DNA of 64,000 nt from Bradyrhizobium sp. 149 (lineage in GTDB: Bacteria > Pseudomonadota > Alphaproteobacteria > Rhizobiales > Xanthobacteraceae): contig NZ_JADPKK010000012.1 of assembly GCF_023073915.1 (NCBI RefSeq), positions 124,001 to 188,000 of the forward strand, written 5' to 3'. Shown here one piece after another: positions 1 to 8,939 of the stretch (positions are counted from its first letter, which is position 1; each line of letters begins with the position of its first letter). Under the pieces are notes generated by a model. The model saw only the letters and a list, made by a program, of their open reading frames with translations, had not been told where the DNA came from and searched no databases. Made by a program: the position numbers and the translations under genes.

Positions 1-1
1 C

Positions 2-418
2 GATTCCGAACGCGCGAAGACGCCGTTCCATCGGTTGATGATCGCGCAGGACACCGGCTCGGCCATTATCGGTCCGGCGCGCGCCGATCTTTATTTCGGC
101 GCGGGCCAGGAAGCCGGCCGGGTCTCAGGGCGGCTGCGCCATGCCATGCATTTCGTGATGCTGGTGCCGAAGGGCCTCGATCCCACCGCGCGCGGCGCGC
201 GGCTCCCGGTGCCGGATCCGCGGCCCTCGGAGAAGATCGCAAAGCTGTTTCCGCAAACGGAGCCTGCGAAGTCCGCTGCTCCTGCCGCAGCTGTCGCGCC
301 GAACAAGAGCGAGACCGTCGCTATCGCCGGCCCGGTGCCGCTGCCGGCGCCGCGTCCCGTGATAGAACCTGTCCGCGAACCGCGCCGGCACCCGAAGAGT
401 CGTTCCCACCCGCAATGA
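2..418 (+). CDS. mltA: Membrane-bound lytic murein transglycosylase A (MltA), 3' part only
   Basis: The reading frame is open from base 2, so the gene begins before the window and only about 138 C-terminal residues are seen. MltA cleaves the MurNAc-GlcNAc bond of peptidoglycan with formation of 1,6-anhydro-muramic acid. The visible part carries the end of the MltA/3D domain: QDTGSAI contains the conserved catalytic Asp, followed by the GPARADLYFG-GQEAG stretch typical of the family. After about residue 65 a Pro/Ala/Arg-rich tail without recognisable domain follows, longer than in E. coli MltA. The stop overlaps the start of the next gene (ATGA, 415-418), which implies translational coupling with the Smr-domain protein. 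Family assignment is firm; the N-terminus and signal peptide cannot be judged. Confidence 0.85.
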   Translation, partial: DSERAKTPFHRLMIAQDTGSAIIGPARADLYFGAGQEAGRVSGRLRHAMHFVMLVPKGLDPTARGARLPVPDPRPSEKIAKLFPQTEPAKSAAPAAAVAPNKSETVAIAGPVPLPAPRPVIEPVREPRRHPKSRSHPQ

Positions 419-1008
419 AGCGATCGTCCCGTCCGCCCGTGCTGGATCCTCCACGTCCCTCGCCGCGCCGGCGCGCGCTCAGCGAGGAAGACCGCGAACT
501 GTGGGACCTCGTCGCAAAGCAGGTCAAGCCGCTGAGAAAGCATCGCGCGACGAAGCTGCACGCTGCGCCGCGCGCCGCGCCTTCGCCCGCAACGCCTGTC
601 GCCAAACCCGCGCCGTCCGCGCGGCCATCGGCTGCCGCGTCCGCGCCGCGCGTGGCAAAACCGGCAATGCCGCCTTTGGCGCCGCTCGGCAAGCGCGAGC
701 GGACAAAACTGTCGCGCGGGCGCAGCGAGATCGAGGCGCGGCTCGATCTGCACGGCATGACCCAGATGCGCGCCCATCGCGCCTTGACCGGCTTCCTGCA
801 CCGCGCCCATCACGACGGCCTGACCTTCGTGCTCGTCATCACCGGCAAGGGCCGAAGCGGCGGCGAAAGCGGCGTGCTGCGCCGCCAGGTGCCGGAATGG
901 CTGAGCCTGCCGGAATTCCGCGCCTTCGTCGTGGGATTTGAAGAGGCCGGTATCGGCCATGGCGGCGAGGGCGCGCTTTACGTGCGGATTCGTCGGGCGA
1001 GGTTTTAG
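415..1008 (+). CDS. Smr domain-containing protein
   Basis: This 197-residue protein has a basic, Pro/Ala-rich N-terminal half (about residues 1-105) with no clear fold and a C-terminal Smr domain (about 108-195). The Smr hallmark LDLHGM, a central TGKGRSG element and the terminal GGEGALYVRIRR strand are visible. Smr domains (MutS2 C-terminus and stand-alone proteins) bind and in some cases nick nucleic acids; stand-alone versions have also been linked to RNA and ribosome rescue, so the substrate here is unknown. The start overlaps the mltA stop by four bases. The stop lies two bases before a palindromic repeat at 1010-1058. Confidence 0.88.
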   Translation: MKRSSRPPVLDPPRPSPRRRALSEEDRELWDLVAKQVKPLRKHRATKLHAAPRAAPSPATPVAKPAPSARPSAAASAPRVAKPAMPPLAPLGKRERTKLSRGRSEIEARLDLHGMTQMRAHRALTGFLHRAHHDGLTFVLVITGKGRSGGESGVLRRQVPEWLSLPEFRAFVVGFEEAGIGHGGEGALYVRIRRARF

Positions 1009-1009
1009 G

Positions 1010-1058
1010 GAGCATAATCCGGAAAAGTGGGTAGCGGTTTTCCGACCAGATCATGCTC
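1010..1058. repeat. Palindromic intergenic element, copy 1
   Basis: This is an imperfect inverted repeat of 49 bases with outer arms GAGCAT/ATGCTC and the inner core CCGGAAAAGTG...CGGTTTTCCG. The same element recurs at 16072, 17049 (inverted), 37863, 39155 and, diverged, at 24151. This copy fills the gap between two convergent stop codons (1008 and 1061), where a stable hairpin could end transcription from both sides. Confidence 0.85.
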
Positions 1059-1060
1059 AG

Positions 1061-2185
1061 CTAAAAAGGCCGCACGATTCCGACGCGCGGGATCAGCGTG
1101 AGGACCAGACCGAAGATGTTTGCCTTCTGATCCTCAGCCGGCATCAGCGGCGTCTCGCGTGCGGCGGGCAGCATCTTCACCGCGTGCAGAATGAGGAACA
1201 TGCAGACCGCCCAGTTCGAGATCCAACGCGAATAGTCGAACACCATCGCGAACATCACGAGATAGGCGAGGCTGACGCCGATGAGCGCCGCGATCACGAC
1301 ACGGCGGTGCGTGTCTTTTTCGAGCGCACCGATCAGGTTCGCGTAATAGCGCAACAGCGGCGTATGCAGCCAGATCAGCAGCGCGAACATGGGCACGCCG
1401 AGAATGTTGTGGGGCAGGCGGCCCCAGGTGTCGGATATCTCCTTCGCCAGCGGTTGGTACCAGATGTAGGAAAATTGCAGCAGGTCGGTCCGCGACGGAT
1501 CGGCCATCCGGCTTTTCAGGTAGGCAACGAAATCCGCTTCCGGAATCGGCATCGTTCCCAAAAACTGCGCCGCAAAGAACAGCAGGCTAACGCAAAGCAG
1601 CGCCACCAAACCGAACACGACGCCCGTTCTGTCGATGCCATAAGCGAGGTAGTGCCTGATCACGACGATGGTGATGATGGTTGGCACATACATCAAGAGA
1701 TGAATGTGGTGGATCAGCACCAGGACGATCGAGAACAGCGCGGCCAAAGCCACGAACAGCAGCGAGCCCGCCGGCATCAGCAGCAGGATGATCGCCAGCG
1801 CGCAGCCATAGATGTCGAAATGGCCGAGCGTGTGCATGAAGTTCTTGAGGAAGAACGGCGAGCCCGCGATGACGACGAACAGCGGCAATGTCTTCGCGGT
1901 GAAGCCGAATGTCTTCTGAAATAGTCTTGCGTAGAGACCCAGCGTCACCAGCCACGTCGCGCCGCCGAGCGCGAACACTGTCCATACCGGCACCTTGTCG
2001 GTGAACAGCGCGACGATCGCCCCGATCAGCGCGCGCTTGATGAAGCCGAAATGGTAGTCGACCAGAAGATGAATGTAGGGGACATAAGGCGGCAGCTGGA
2101 TCTTGTGAACGAAGACGCCGACGAGCACGGCGGCGTTGATCGCGAGCAGAAGTCGCCAGGGATTTTGCAGGATGCGTGCGTTCAC
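1061..2185 (-). CDS. Unrecognised polytopic membrane protein (374 aa)
   Basis: I do not recognise the family with certainty. The protein has about nine to eleven hydrophobic segments spread over its length, a short cytoplasmic N-terminus and no cleavable signal. Two polar motifs sit at membrane edges near the N-terminal third: DYHFGFIKRALIG (about residues 43-55) and GHFDIYG (about 119-125). Similar DxxxGFxKRxLxG and HFD elements are, from memory, found in uncharacterised membrane proteins resembling GT-C glycosyltransferases; that link is inference. A non-hydrophobic loop (about 205-240, rich in D, S and Y) could face the periplasm. The gene is monocistronic in appearance: hslU ends just upstream on the same strand with 28 bases between, and the stop codon abuts the palindromic element at 1010-1058. 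Confidence 0.75.
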   Translation of the reverse strand: MNARILQNPWRLLLAINAAVLVGVFVHKIQLPPYVPYIHLLVDYHFGFIKRALIGAIVALFTDKVPVWTVFALGGATWLVTLGLYARLFQKTFGFTAKTLPLFVVIAGSPFFLKNFMHTLGHFDIYGCALAIILLLMPAGSLLFVALAALFSIVLVLIHHIHLLMYVPTIITIVVIRHYLAYGIDRTGVVFGLVALLCVSLLFFAAQFLGTMPIPEADFVAYLKSRMADPSRTDLLQFSYIWYQPLAKEISDTWGRLPHNILGVPMFALLIWLHTPLLRYYANLIGALEKDTHRRVVIAALIGVSLAYLVMFAMVFDYSRWISNWAVCMFLILHAVKMLPAARETPLMPAEDQKANIFGLVLTLIPRVGIVRPF

Positions 2186-2213
2186 GCCGCATCAATAGCG
2201 CGGGTGCCCGAAA

Positions 2214-3518
2214 TTACAAAATGAACCGGCTCAAATCGGCGTTCTTGGCGAGGTCGCCGACGTGCTTCTGCACGAAATCCGCATCGACCCGGACGGTCTC
2301 GCCGCTGCGGTCGGGGGCAGTGAAGGAGATCTCGTCCAGCACCCGCTCCATCACGGTTTGCAGGCGCCGCGCGCCGATGTTCTCCACGGTGGAATTCACG
2401 GCCACCGCGACGTCGGCGAGCGCGTCGATGGCGTCGTCGGTGATGTCGAGCGTGACGCCCTCGGTCTGCATCAGCGCGACATATTGCTTGATCAGCGAGG
2501 CCTCGGGCTCGGTCAGGATGCGGCGCATGTCGTCGCGGGTCAGCGCCTGCAGCTCGACGCGGATCGGCAGGCGGCCCTGCAATTCCGGCAACAAATCGGA
2601 CGGCTTGGCGACGTGGAAGGCGCCCGAGGCAATGAACAGGATGTGGTCGGTCTTCACCGCGCCGTGCTTGGTCGAGACCGTGGTGCCCTCGATCAGCGGC
2701 AACAGGTCGCGCTGCACGCCCTCGCGCGAGACGTCGCCGCCGGCGCGGCCTTCACGGGCGCAGATCTTGTCGATCTCGTCCAGGAACACGATGCCGTTGT
2801 TCTCGACCGCACTGATCGCCTCCAGCGTCAACTGATCGCTGTCGAGCAGCTTGTCGGATTCCTCGTTGATGAGGATCTCGTGCGAGCTCTCCACCGTCAG
2901 CCGCCGCGTCTTGCTGCGTCCGCCGAGCTTGCCGAAGATGTCGCCGATCGAAACCGCGCCCATCTGCGCGCCGGGCATGCCGGGGATCTCGAACATCGGA
3001 AAGCCGCTGCCGCCGCCTTGCGTCTCGATCTCGATTTCCTTGTCGTTGAGCTCGCCCGCGCGCAGCTTCTTGCGGAAGGAGTCCCGCGTCGCGGCGCTGG
3101 AATTGGCACCGACCAGGGCATCGAGCACGCGCTCCTCGGCGGCGAGCTGCGCGCGTGCCTGCACGTCCTTGCGCTTGCGCTCACGGACCTGGGCAATCGC
3201 GACCTCGACGAGATCGCGCACGATCTGCTCGACGTCGCGGCCGACATAGCCGACCTCGGTGAATTTCGTCGCCTCGACCTTCAGGAACGGCGCGTTGGCA
3301 AGCTTGGCGAGCCGCCGCGCGATCTCGGTCTTGCCGACGCCGGTGGGGCCGATCATCAGGATGTTCTTCGGCAGCACTTCTTCGCGCAAGGAGCCTTCGA
3401 GCTGCTGCCGCCGCCAGCGGTTGCGCAGCGCGATCGAGACGGCGCGCTTGGCATCGGCCTGGCCGACGATGAAACGGTCGAGTTCGGAAACGATTTCGCG
3501 GGGAGAAAAGTCTGTCAT
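2214..3518 (-). CDS. hslU: ATP-dependent protease ATPase subunit HslU
   Basis: HslU (ClpY) is the AAA+ unfoldase that feeds substrates to the HslV peptidase. The 434-residue protein has the Walker A motif GPTGVGKT (57-64), the pore-loop motif GYVGRD (90-95), the Walker B/sensor stretch VFLDEIDKI and the C-terminal LSRFIL tail that inserts into HslV. The I-domain between the Walker motifs is Gly/Met-rich, as usual. Length matches the family (about 435-443). The gene is the last of an apparent hslV-DUF2585-hslU transcription unit. ATG at 3518 is the only good start in agreement with the family N-terminus ([10 protein letters not shown]). Confidence 0.98.
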   Translation of the reverse strand: MTDFSPREIVSELDRFIVGQADAKRAVSIALRNRWRRQQLEGSLREEVLPKNILMIGPTGVGKTEIARRLAKLANAPFLKVEATKFTEVGYVGRDVEQIVRDLVEVAIAQVRERKRKDVQARAQLAAEERVLDALVGANSSAATRDSFRKKLRAGELNDKEIEIETQGGGSGFPMFEIPGMPGAQMGAVSIGDIFGKLGGRSKTRRLTVESSHEILINEESDKLLDSDQLTLEAISAVENNGIVFLDEIDKICAREGRAGGDVSREGVQRDLLPLIEGTTVSTKHGAVKTDHILFIASGAFHVAKPSDLLPELQGRLPIRVELQALTRDDMRRILTEPEASLIKQYVALMQTEGVTLDITDDAIDALADVAVAVNSTVENIGARRLQTVMERVLDEISFTAPDRSGETVRVDADFVQKHVGDLAKNADLSRFIL

Positions 3519-3568
3519 GGGACCTTAGCTAGGATCAGATGCGGGGCGGGACAAGCCGCTTTTTGCCG

Positions 3569-4186
3569 TCAGATGATCGGCGGACCCGATTGCCATTGTT
3601 TCACGGCCTCGATCGGATGGATCAGCATCAGGATATTGAGCGTCAGATTGTCGCGAATATGGAGCGCCAGCATGATTTCGAAGGCGAGCCCGAGCAGGAC
3701 GGTCACCGATACAGGCAGCAGGCGCGCCGCGAGGAAGCCCAGCATCATGGACAGATTGTCAGAAACCGAATTGGCGATGCTGTCGCCGAAATAATCCAGC
3801 GAGATCGTTCCGGCGCGGTAGCGTTCGATGATGAAAGGCGAGTTCTCGACGATCTCCCAGGCACCTTCGATCAGCATCGCGATGATCAGCCGCGCGGGCC
3901 AGGACAGAGACACGAATGGCAGCCGCGCGAACAGCAGCCAGGTCAGTCCATAGAACAGGAAGCCGTGCAGGATGTGCGAGAAGGTGTACCAGTCGGCGAT
4001 GTGCTGCGAATTTTCGGAGCTGTTCACCACGCCATGCCACAGCTTGACATAGCCGCAGGTGCAGATCGGCACCCGCCCCATCGCGAACAGGATCGAGGCC
4101 TGCAGCGCCAGCAGCAGCAACGCGATGCCGACCCAGTAGGCCGGCGGAAACGCCGTCTTGGCTTTTTCTGAAATCGCGAGCGTCAT
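3569..4186 (-). CDS. DUF2585 (UPF0314) family membrane protein
   Basis: This 205-residue protein has about five transmembrane segments. It matches the UPF0314/DUF2585 family by length and by the polar [11 protein letters not shown] and [21 protein letters not shown] segments, in which conserved His, Cys and Asp residues sit near membrane interfaces. The biochemical role is unknown. It lies between hslV and hslU on the same strand, 50 bases before hslU, so it may be cotranscribed with the protease. Family membership is from recall of the motif pattern; function is not assigned. Confidence 0.85.
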   Translation of the reverse strand: MTLAISEKAKTAFPPAYWVGIALLLLALQASILFAMGRVPICTCGYVKLWHGVVNSSENSQHIADWYTFSHILHGFLFYGLTWLLFARLPFVSLSWPARLIIAMLIEGAWEIVENSPFIIERYRAGTISLDYFGDSIANSVSDNLSMMLGFLAARLLPVSVTVLLGLAFEIMLALHIRDNLTLNILMLIHPIEAVKQWQSGPPII

Positions 4187-4264
4187 GAATTGCGCATCAT
4201 CAGCAATGGAGGATCATCGGCAGTAAGGCAGAAATGGAAGTCATTTTCCATGGGCCATCACGTC

Positions 4265-4350
4265 CGTCATTGCGAGGAGCGGAGCGACGAAGCAATCCAG
4301 AATCTCTCCACGGAGCCAGTCTGGATTGCTTCGCTTCACTCGCAATGACG
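4265..4350. repeat. Intergenic inverted repeat (GTCATTGCGAG type)
   Basis: This 86-base element has long inverted arms: CGTCATTGCGAG...AGCAATCCAGA at the left and TCTGGATTGCT...CTCGCAATGACG at the right. Translated, it gives the SLRGAERRSNPE and LDCFASLAMT peptides that often appear as spurious ORFs in bradyrhizobial annotations. It lies in the 198-base gap between hslV and the DUF2585 gene and could form a large hairpin in their shared transcript. Confidence 0.85.
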
Positions 4351-4384
4351 CGGAGAGCGCAGTTTTTGTTGTCGCAGCCTGAGC

Positions 4385-4945
4385 CTAGCCGGTCGCCAGG
4401 CTTTCGACCGTCAGATTGCGGTTGGTGTAGACGCAGATGTCGGCGGCGATGTCGAGGGAGCGGCGGACGATGGTCTCGGCGTCCTTGTCGGTGTCGAGCA
4501 GGGCACGCGCAGCCGCCAGCGCGTAATTGCCGCCGGAGCCGATGGCCATCACCCCGGCCTCGGGCTCCAGCACGTCGCCGGTGCCTGTCAGCACCAGGGA
4601 GACGTCCTTGTCGGCCACGATCATCATGGCCTCCAGCCGCCGCAGATAACGGTCGGTGCGCCAGTCCTTGGCGAGCTCGACGGCGGCCCGGGTCAATTGC
4701 CCCGGATATTGCTCGAGTTTGGCTTCCAGACGCTCAAACAGCGTGAAGGCGTCGGCGGTGGCGCCCGCAAAGCCGCCGATGACGTCGCCCTTGCCCAGTT
4801 TCCGGACCTTTTTGGCATTGGACTTGATCACGGTCTGGCCGATCGAGACCTGGCCGTCGCCGCCGACCACCACCTTGCCGCCCTTGCGGACTGTCAAAAT
4901 CGTGGTGCCGTGCCAGCCCGGCGAGCCGCTCTGGGAATCCTGCAT
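4385..4945 (-). CDS. hslV: ATP-dependent protease peptidase subunit HslV
   Basis: HslV (ClpQ) is the proteasome-like threonine peptidase that forms a two-ring dodecamer capped by HslU. The 186-residue product starts with a 13-residue propeptide; cleavage after Gly13 would expose Thr14 in the sequence [10 protein letters not shown] as the catalytic nucleophile. [12 protein letters not shown] and [18 protein letters not shown] are family signatures. A longer reading frame starts at 5080, but ATG 4945 fits the family N-terminus. It heads the hslV-DUF2585-hslU unit and is divergent from hisB. Confidence 0.97.
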   Translation of the reverse strand: MQDSQSGSPGWHGTTILTVRKGGKVVVGGDGQVSIGQTVIKSNAKKVRKLGKGDVIGGFAGATADAFTLFERLEAKLEQYPGQLTRAAVELAKDWRTDRYLRRLEAMMIVADKDVSLVLTGTGDVLEPEAGVMAIGSGGNYALAAARALLDTDKDAETIVRRSLDIAADICVYTNRNLTVESLATG

Positions 4946-5136
4946 GAATGATCCTCGTTGTCCGGGCTGATTTAGGCGGTCGGGAGCGGGGGCACAACGG
5001 GCCACTCCGGGCCCAATTTCGCTCACCATAGGCAGAAGTAGAGGCCCGGCCAGCCGCTCCCGCAGTAGCGAAGGCGTCATTTGGCTGTTAAAAGACCGGC
5101 GTTTTCGGCCCCGAACCTGGATGGAAGCGTGTTTTG
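4946..5136. promoter_or_regulatory. Divergent hslV / hisB intergenic region
   Basis: These 191 bases separate the divergent hslV and hisB starts and must hold both promoters. No sigma-70 pair is convincing. On the minus strand CTGG (5053-5050) followed after 17 bases by CCTATGG (5032-5026) resembles an alphaproteobacterial RpoH promoter (CTTG-N17-CYTATnT) with one mismatch in each box, which would suit a heat-shock protease, but the match is too weak to call. Confidence 0.3.
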
Positions 5137-5730
5137 ATGCGCACCGCGACGATCAAGCGCAAGACCAAGGAAACCGACATCGAGGTCACCGTGAACCTTG
5201 ATGGCACCGGCGTGTCCAATATCGCGACCGGCATCGGCTTTTTCGACCATATGCTCGATCTTCTCGCCCGCCATTCCCGGATCGACCTCACGGTCAAGGC
5301 GGTGGGCGATCTGCACATTGATCATCACCATACCACCGAAGACACCGGCATCGCGCTCGGCCAAGCCCTCAAGCAGGCGCTCGGCAACATGGCGGGCATC
5401 ACCCGCTATGCGGGCGTGCACATGCCCATGGACGAGACGCTGTCGCGCGTGGTCATCGACATCTCGGGCCGCCCGGTCCTGGTGTTCAAGGTCGACTTCC
5501 CCCGCGACAAGATCGGCGAGTTCGATACCGAGCTGGTGCGCGAGTGGTTCCAGGCCTTCGCCATGAACGCCGGCGTGACTCTCCACGTCGAGACCCTATA
5601 TGGCGATAACAGCCACCATATCGCCGAGTCCTGCTTCAAGGGTCTGGCACGGGCGCTGCGCACCGCCGTCGCAATCGATCCGAAGGCGGCGGGCGAAATC
5701 CCGTCGACCAAGGGCTCGCTCGGCGGCTGA
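5137..5730 (+). CDS. hisB: Imidazoleglycerol-phosphate dehydratase HisB
   Basis: HisB catalyses step six of histidine synthesis, dehydration of imidazoleglycerol phosphate to imidazoleacetol phosphate. The 197-residue monofunctional enzyme carries the duplicated metal-binding motifs [14 protein letters not shown] (about 63-76) and [16 protein letters not shown] (about 162-177). There is no fused histidinol phosphatase domain. ATG 5137 is preferred over the adjacent in-frame TTG at 5134. It opens the his operon; the next gene begins 63 bases downstream. Confidence 0.97.
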   Translation: MRTATIKRKTKETDIEVTVNLDGTGVSNIATGIGFFDHMLDLLARHSRIDLTVKAVGDLHIDHHHTTEDTGIALGQALKQALGNMAGITRYAGVHMPMDETLSRVVIDISGRPVLVFKVDFPRDKIGEFDTELVREWFQAFAMNAGVTLHVETLYGDNSHHIAESCFKGLARALRTAVAIDPKAAGEIPSTKGSLGG

Positions 5731-5793
5731 CATCTCGGGCCGGCGGCACGCGCCGCTTGCGGTATCACTGAATCTAGGGAACGGGGCATCACC

Positions 5794-6324
5794 ATGCCTG
5801 TCTACACAGTTCATGCTCCTTCCCCTGCCGGAGCCGATCTGCGCGCGACCGACAAGTTCGTCTTCGTGCGCGACGGCTTCCATTTCTGGGCGATGATCTT
5901 CGGCCCGCTCTGGCTGCTGTGGAATCGGCTGTGGCTGGCGCTGATCGGCTGGGTAATCTTCGTCGCCGCGTTCAACGCCGGGCTGTCCGGCCTCGGCGTC
6001 GGCCGTTCGTCGATCTTCTTCGCCGATGCCATCGTCGCGCTGCTGATGGGACTAGAGGCCTCCAGCCTGCGCCGCTGGACGCTGTCGCGCGGTAAATGGC
6101 GGCAGCTCGATGTGGTGATTTCCGACGACGAGGACACCGCCGAGCGCCGCTTCTTCGAGCGCTGGAGCCAAAAGCAGCGCGGCATCGTCAACGATCAATG
6201 GGCCGTCGATCGCGGCGGCCCGCCGCCGACGCGCAACGTGCCGGGTCAGCAATTCTCCAGCCCGCCGCCGATGCCGGCGGGCGGCATCATTGGTTTGTTT
6301 CCAGAACCGGGAGGGTCAAGATGA
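5794..6324 (+). CDS. DUF2628 domain membrane protein within the his operon
   Basis: The 176-residue protein has a DUF2628-like N-terminal region: a short soluble start, then the aromatic segment [26 protein letters not shown] membrane stretch (about 30-55) and a second and possibly third hydrophobic helix to about residue 90. The C-terminal half is soluble, acidic and then Pro/Gly-rich. Its function is unknown. It sits between hisB and hisH, and its stop overlaps the hisH start by four bases (ATGA, 6321-6324), so the two are translationally coupled. The last residues (FPEPGG) contain the hisH ribosome-binding region. Confidence 0.85.
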   Translation: MPVYTVHAPSPAGADLRATDKFVFVRDGFHFWAMIFGPLWLLWNRLWLALIGWVIFVAAFNAGLSGLGVGRSSIFFADAIVALLMGLEASSLRRWTLSRGKWRQLDVVISDDEDTAERRFFERWSQKQRGIVNDQWAVDRGGPPPTRNVPGQQFSSPPPMPAGGIIGLFPEPGGSR

Positions 6325-6971
6325 GCGTCGCCATCATCGATTACGGTTCCGGCAATCTGCATTCGGCCGCCAAGGCGTTCGAGCGCGCCGCGCGCAGCAT
6401 GGAGAACCCGCAAAAGGTCTTCGTCACCAGCGATCCGGACCAGGCTTACAGCGCCGACCGTCTGGTGCTGCCGGGCGTCGGCGCCTTCGCCGATTGCCGG
6501 CGCGGGCTCGATGCGGTCAACGGCATGGTCGAAGCCATCACCGAGGCCGTGCGCGTCAAGGCGCGGCCGATGTTCGGCATCTGCGTCGGCATGCAGCTGT
6601 TCGCCACCCGCGGCAAGGAGCATGTCATCACGCAAGGGCTGAACTGGATCGGCGGCGACGTTGAGAAGATCACGCCGCGCGACGAAAGCCTGAAGATCCC
6701 GCACATGGGATGGAACACGCTCGACGTCCTGCGCGAGCACCCGGTGCTGGACAAGCTGCCGCTCGGCCCCAAGGGCCAGCACGCCTATTTCGTGCACTCC
6801 TATCACCTCAACGCCGCCAACGAGGCGGACGTGCTCGCGCGCACCGATTACGGCGGGCCTGTTACCGCGATCGTCGGCAAGGACACGGCCATCGGCACGC
6901 AGTTTCACCCCGAGAAGAGCCAGCGCTTTGGTTTGGCCCTGATCTCGAACTTTTTGCGATGGAAGCCGTGA
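6321..6971 (+). CDS. hisH: Imidazole glycerol phosphate synthase, glutaminase subunit HisH
   Basis: HisH hydrolyses glutamine and channels ammonia to HisF, which makes imidazoleglycerol phosphate and AICAR. The 216-residue class I glutamine amidotransferase shows the N-terminal [12 protein letters not shown], the nucleophile elbow GICVGMQ (Cys about residue 83) and the catalytic His/Glu pair in QFHPEKS near the C-terminus. An oxyanion-strand PGVGAF motif is present. The start is coupled to the DUF2628 gene, and the stop overlaps the hisA start region. Confidence 0.97.
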   Translation: MSVAIIDYGSGNLHSAAKAFERAARSMENPQKVFVTSDPDQAYSADRLVLPGVGAFADCRRGLDAVNGMVEAITEAVRVKARPMFGICVGMQLFATRGKEHVITQGLNWIGGDVEKITPRDESLKIPHMGWNTLDVLREHPVLDKLPLGPKGQHAYFVHSYHLNAANEADVLARTDYGGPVTAIVGKDTAIGTQFHPEKSQRFGLALISNFLRWKP

Positions 6972-7705
6972 TTCTCTTTCCCGCGATCGACCTCAAAAAC
7001 GGCCAATGCGTGCGCCTCGAACAGGGCGACATGGCGCGCGCGACCGTGTTCAACCTCCATCCCGCCGCGCAGGCCGAGAGCTTCGTCGCGCAGGGCTTTG
7101 AGTATCTCCACGTTGTCGATCTCGACGGCGCGTTTGCCGGCAAGCCGGTGAACGCGCAGGCTGTCGAGGCGATGCTGCAGACGATCAGGATTCCGGTGCA
7201 GCTCGGTGGCGGCATTCGCGATCTCGCGACCGTCGAAGCCTGGCTCGAAAAGGGCATCACGCGCGTCATCATCGGCACCGCCGCGGTGCGCGATCCTGAA
7301 TTGGTGAAGGCTGCCGCAAGGAAATTCCCCGGCCGCGTCGCGGTCGGGCTCGATGCACGTGACGGCAAGGTCGCGGTCGAAGGCTGGGCCGAGACCTCGC
7401 AGGTGACGGTACTGGAGATCGCCCAGCGTTTCGAGGATGCCGGCGTCGCCGCCATCATCTTCACCGATATCGCGCGCGACGGCCTGCTCAAGGGCCTGAA
7501 TCTCGATGCGACCATTGCGCTGGCGGATGCCATCTCCATTCCCGTGATCGCCTCCGGCGGCCTCGCCTCGATCGAGGACGTCAAGGCAATGCTGACGCCG
7601 CGCGCGAAAAGGCTCGCCGGTGCGATCGCCGGCCGCGCGCTTTACGATGGCCGCCTCGAACCGGCAGCCGCCCTCACATTGATCCGCGACGCGCGCGCTG
7701 CCTAG
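6968..7705 (+). CDS. hisA: Phosphoribosylformimino-5-aminoimidazole carboxamide ribotide isomerase HisA
   Basis: HisA is the (beta-alpha)8 isomerase that opens the ribose of ProFAR to PRFAR. I place the start at GTG 6968, which overlaps the hisH stop as GTGA and gives the usual N-terminus [12 protein letters not shown]; an ATG three codons upstream (6959) is the alternative. The general-base Asp8 lies in FPAIDLK and the catalytic Asp of the second half-barrel in [15 protein letters not shown] (about residue 129). Two phosphate-binding loops, GGGIRD and ASGGLAS, are visible. Length (245) is normal. Confidence 0.96.
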   Translation: MILFPAIDLKNGQCVRLEQGDMARATVFNLHPAAQAESFVAQGFEYLHVVDLDGAFAGKPVNAQAVEAMLQTIRIPVQLGGGIRDLATVEAWLEKGITRVIIGTAAVRDPELVKAAARKFPGRVAVGLDARDGKVAVEGWAETSQVTVLEIAQRFEDAGVAAIIFTDIARDGLLKGLNLDATIALADAISIPVIASGGLASIEDVKAMLTPRAKRLAGAIAGRALYDGRLEPAAALTLIRDARAA

Positions 7706-7715
7706 GAGCCGACAC

Positions 7716-8492
7716 ATGTTCAAGGTGCGCGTGATCCCCTGCCTCGACGTCAAGGACGGCCGCGTCGTCAAGGGCGTCAACTTCGTCGACCTGCGCGATG
7801 CCGGTGACCCCGTCGAAGCGGCGATCGCCTATGACGCTGCCGGCGCCGACGAGCTCACTTTCCTCGACATCACCGCGACCCATGAGAATCGCGGCATCAT
7901 GCTGGACGTGGTCCGGCGCACCGCTGAAGCCTGCTTCATGCCCGTGACCGTCGGCGGCGGCGTCCGTGAGGTCAACGACATCAAGACCCTCCTGCGCGCC
8001 GGCGCCGACAAGGTCTCGATCAACAGCGCCGCGGTGTCGCGGCGTGAGTTCGTCAAGGAAGCCGCCGAGAAATTCGGCGGGCAGTGCGTGGTGGTCGCGA
8101 TCGACGCCAAGCGGGTCAAGCGCGCCGGTGGCGGAGAGCGCTGGGAGATCTTCACCCATGGCGGCCGCAACTCGACCGGGATCGACGCCATCGAATATGC
8201 CCAGGAGGTGGTCTCGCTCGGCGCCGGTGAAATCCTGCTCACCTCGATGGACCGCGACGGCACTCGGCAGGGTTTTGACATCCCGCTGACCCGGGCGATC
8301 GCTGACAGCATTCCCGTTCCCGTGATCGCCTCGGGCGGCGTCGGCAATCTCGACCACCTCGTCGACGGTATTCGCGACGGCCACGCCACCGCCGTGCTGG
8401 CCGCCTCGATCTTCCATTTCGGGGAATTCACCATCCGCGAAGCCAAGGAGCACATGTCCCGGCGCGGGCTGCCCATGCGCCTCGATGCCTGA
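7716..8492 (+). CDS. hisF: Imidazole glycerol phosphate synthase, cyclase subunit HisF
   Basis: HisF joins ammonia from HisH to PRFAR and closes the imidazole ring. The 258-residue barrel has Asp11 in [12 protein letters not shown] and the second catalytic Asp in VVAIDAKRV (about 130). Phosphate-binding GGGVRE and ASGGVGN loops are present. It starts 10 bases after hisA behind a GGAG sequence, consistent with one hisB-DUF2628-hisH-hisA-hisF-hisE operon. Confidence 0.98.
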   Translation: MFKVRVIPCLDVKDGRVVKGVNFVDLRDAGDPVEAAIAYDAAGADELTFLDITATHENRGIMLDVVRRTAEACFMPVTVGGGVREVNDIKTLLRAGADKVSINSAAVSRREFVKEAAEKFGGQCVVVAIDAKRVKRAGGGERWEIFTHGGRNSTGIDAIEYAQEVVSLGAGEILLTSMDRDGTRQGFDIPLTRAIADSIPVPVIASGGVGNLDHLVDGIRDGHATAVLAASIFHFGEFTIREAKEHMSRRGLPMRLDA

Positions 8493-8591
8493 CGACTCCC
8501 GTCCATAAAAATGCTACATGATTGGCGGGGACGGGCTCATCCCGCCGGATAGATGGCCAATACCGGCCGAGGCGCGTTTTCCGAGTATTGT

Positions 8592-8918
8592 ATGCCGCGT
8601 TTCACGATCCACGACCTAGCCGAGACCATCGACGCCCGCGCGGCAGCGGGTGGCGAGGCGTCCTATACCCGCAAGCTCCTCGACAAGGGTGCCGAACATT
8701 GCGCCAAGAAGTTCGGTGAGGAAGCAGTCGAAACAGTAATCGCAGCAGTCGAAAACGATCGCGCGCATCTGATCACCGAAGGCGCCGACCTGCTTTATCA
8801 TTTCCTTGTGCTGCTCAAGGTCCGCGGCGTAAAGCTGGAAGAGGTCGAAGCCGCGCTGGACAAGCGGACGAATATGTCAGGGTTGGAAGAAAAGGCGTCG
8901 CGCAAAAGCGGCAACTAG
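8592..8918 (+). CDS. hisE: Phosphoribosyl-ATP pyrophosphohydrolase HisE
   Basis: HisE hydrolyses phosphoribosyl-ATP to phosphoribosyl-AMP in step two of histidine synthesis. The 108-residue protein is an all-alpha MazG-like NTP pyrophosphatase: the metal-binding EExxE pattern is seen as KKFGEEAVETVIA, followed by ITEGADLLYH. ATG 8592 (MPRFTIHDL) fits the family; a longer frame from 8553 is not needed. The 99-base gap after hisF is the largest in the operon. HisI is not fused to it and is not in the window. Confidence 0.96.
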   Translation: MPRFTIHDLAETIDARAAAGGEASYTRKLLDKGAEHCAKKFGEEAVETVIAAVENDRAHLITEGADLLYHFLVLLKVRGVKLEEVEAALDKRTNMSGLEEKASRKSGN

Positions 8919-8939
8919 CCGAGGTGGAAAGATCGCGTC

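Noticed and set aside
938..1924. Long plus-strand frame (328 aa) opposite the 374-aa membrane protein gene
   Set aside because: Its product is rich in His, Arg, Gln and Asp with no domain; it is the antisense shadow of a gene with good membrane topology.
2262..3794. 510-aa plus-strand frame opposite hslU
   Set aside because: It is the complement of hslU, with Asp/His/Arg-rich composition; hslU is clear on the minus strand.
4234..4746. 170-aa plus-strand frame starting in the intergenic repeat beside hslV
   Set aside because: The first part is repeat-derived peptide (SLRGAERRSNPE...) and the rest is antisense to hslV.
5026..5053. RpoH promoter in front of hslV (CTGG-N17-CCTATGG on the minus strand)
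   Set aside because: One mismatch in each box; plausible for a heat-shock protease but not strong enough by eye. Would need TSS mapping.
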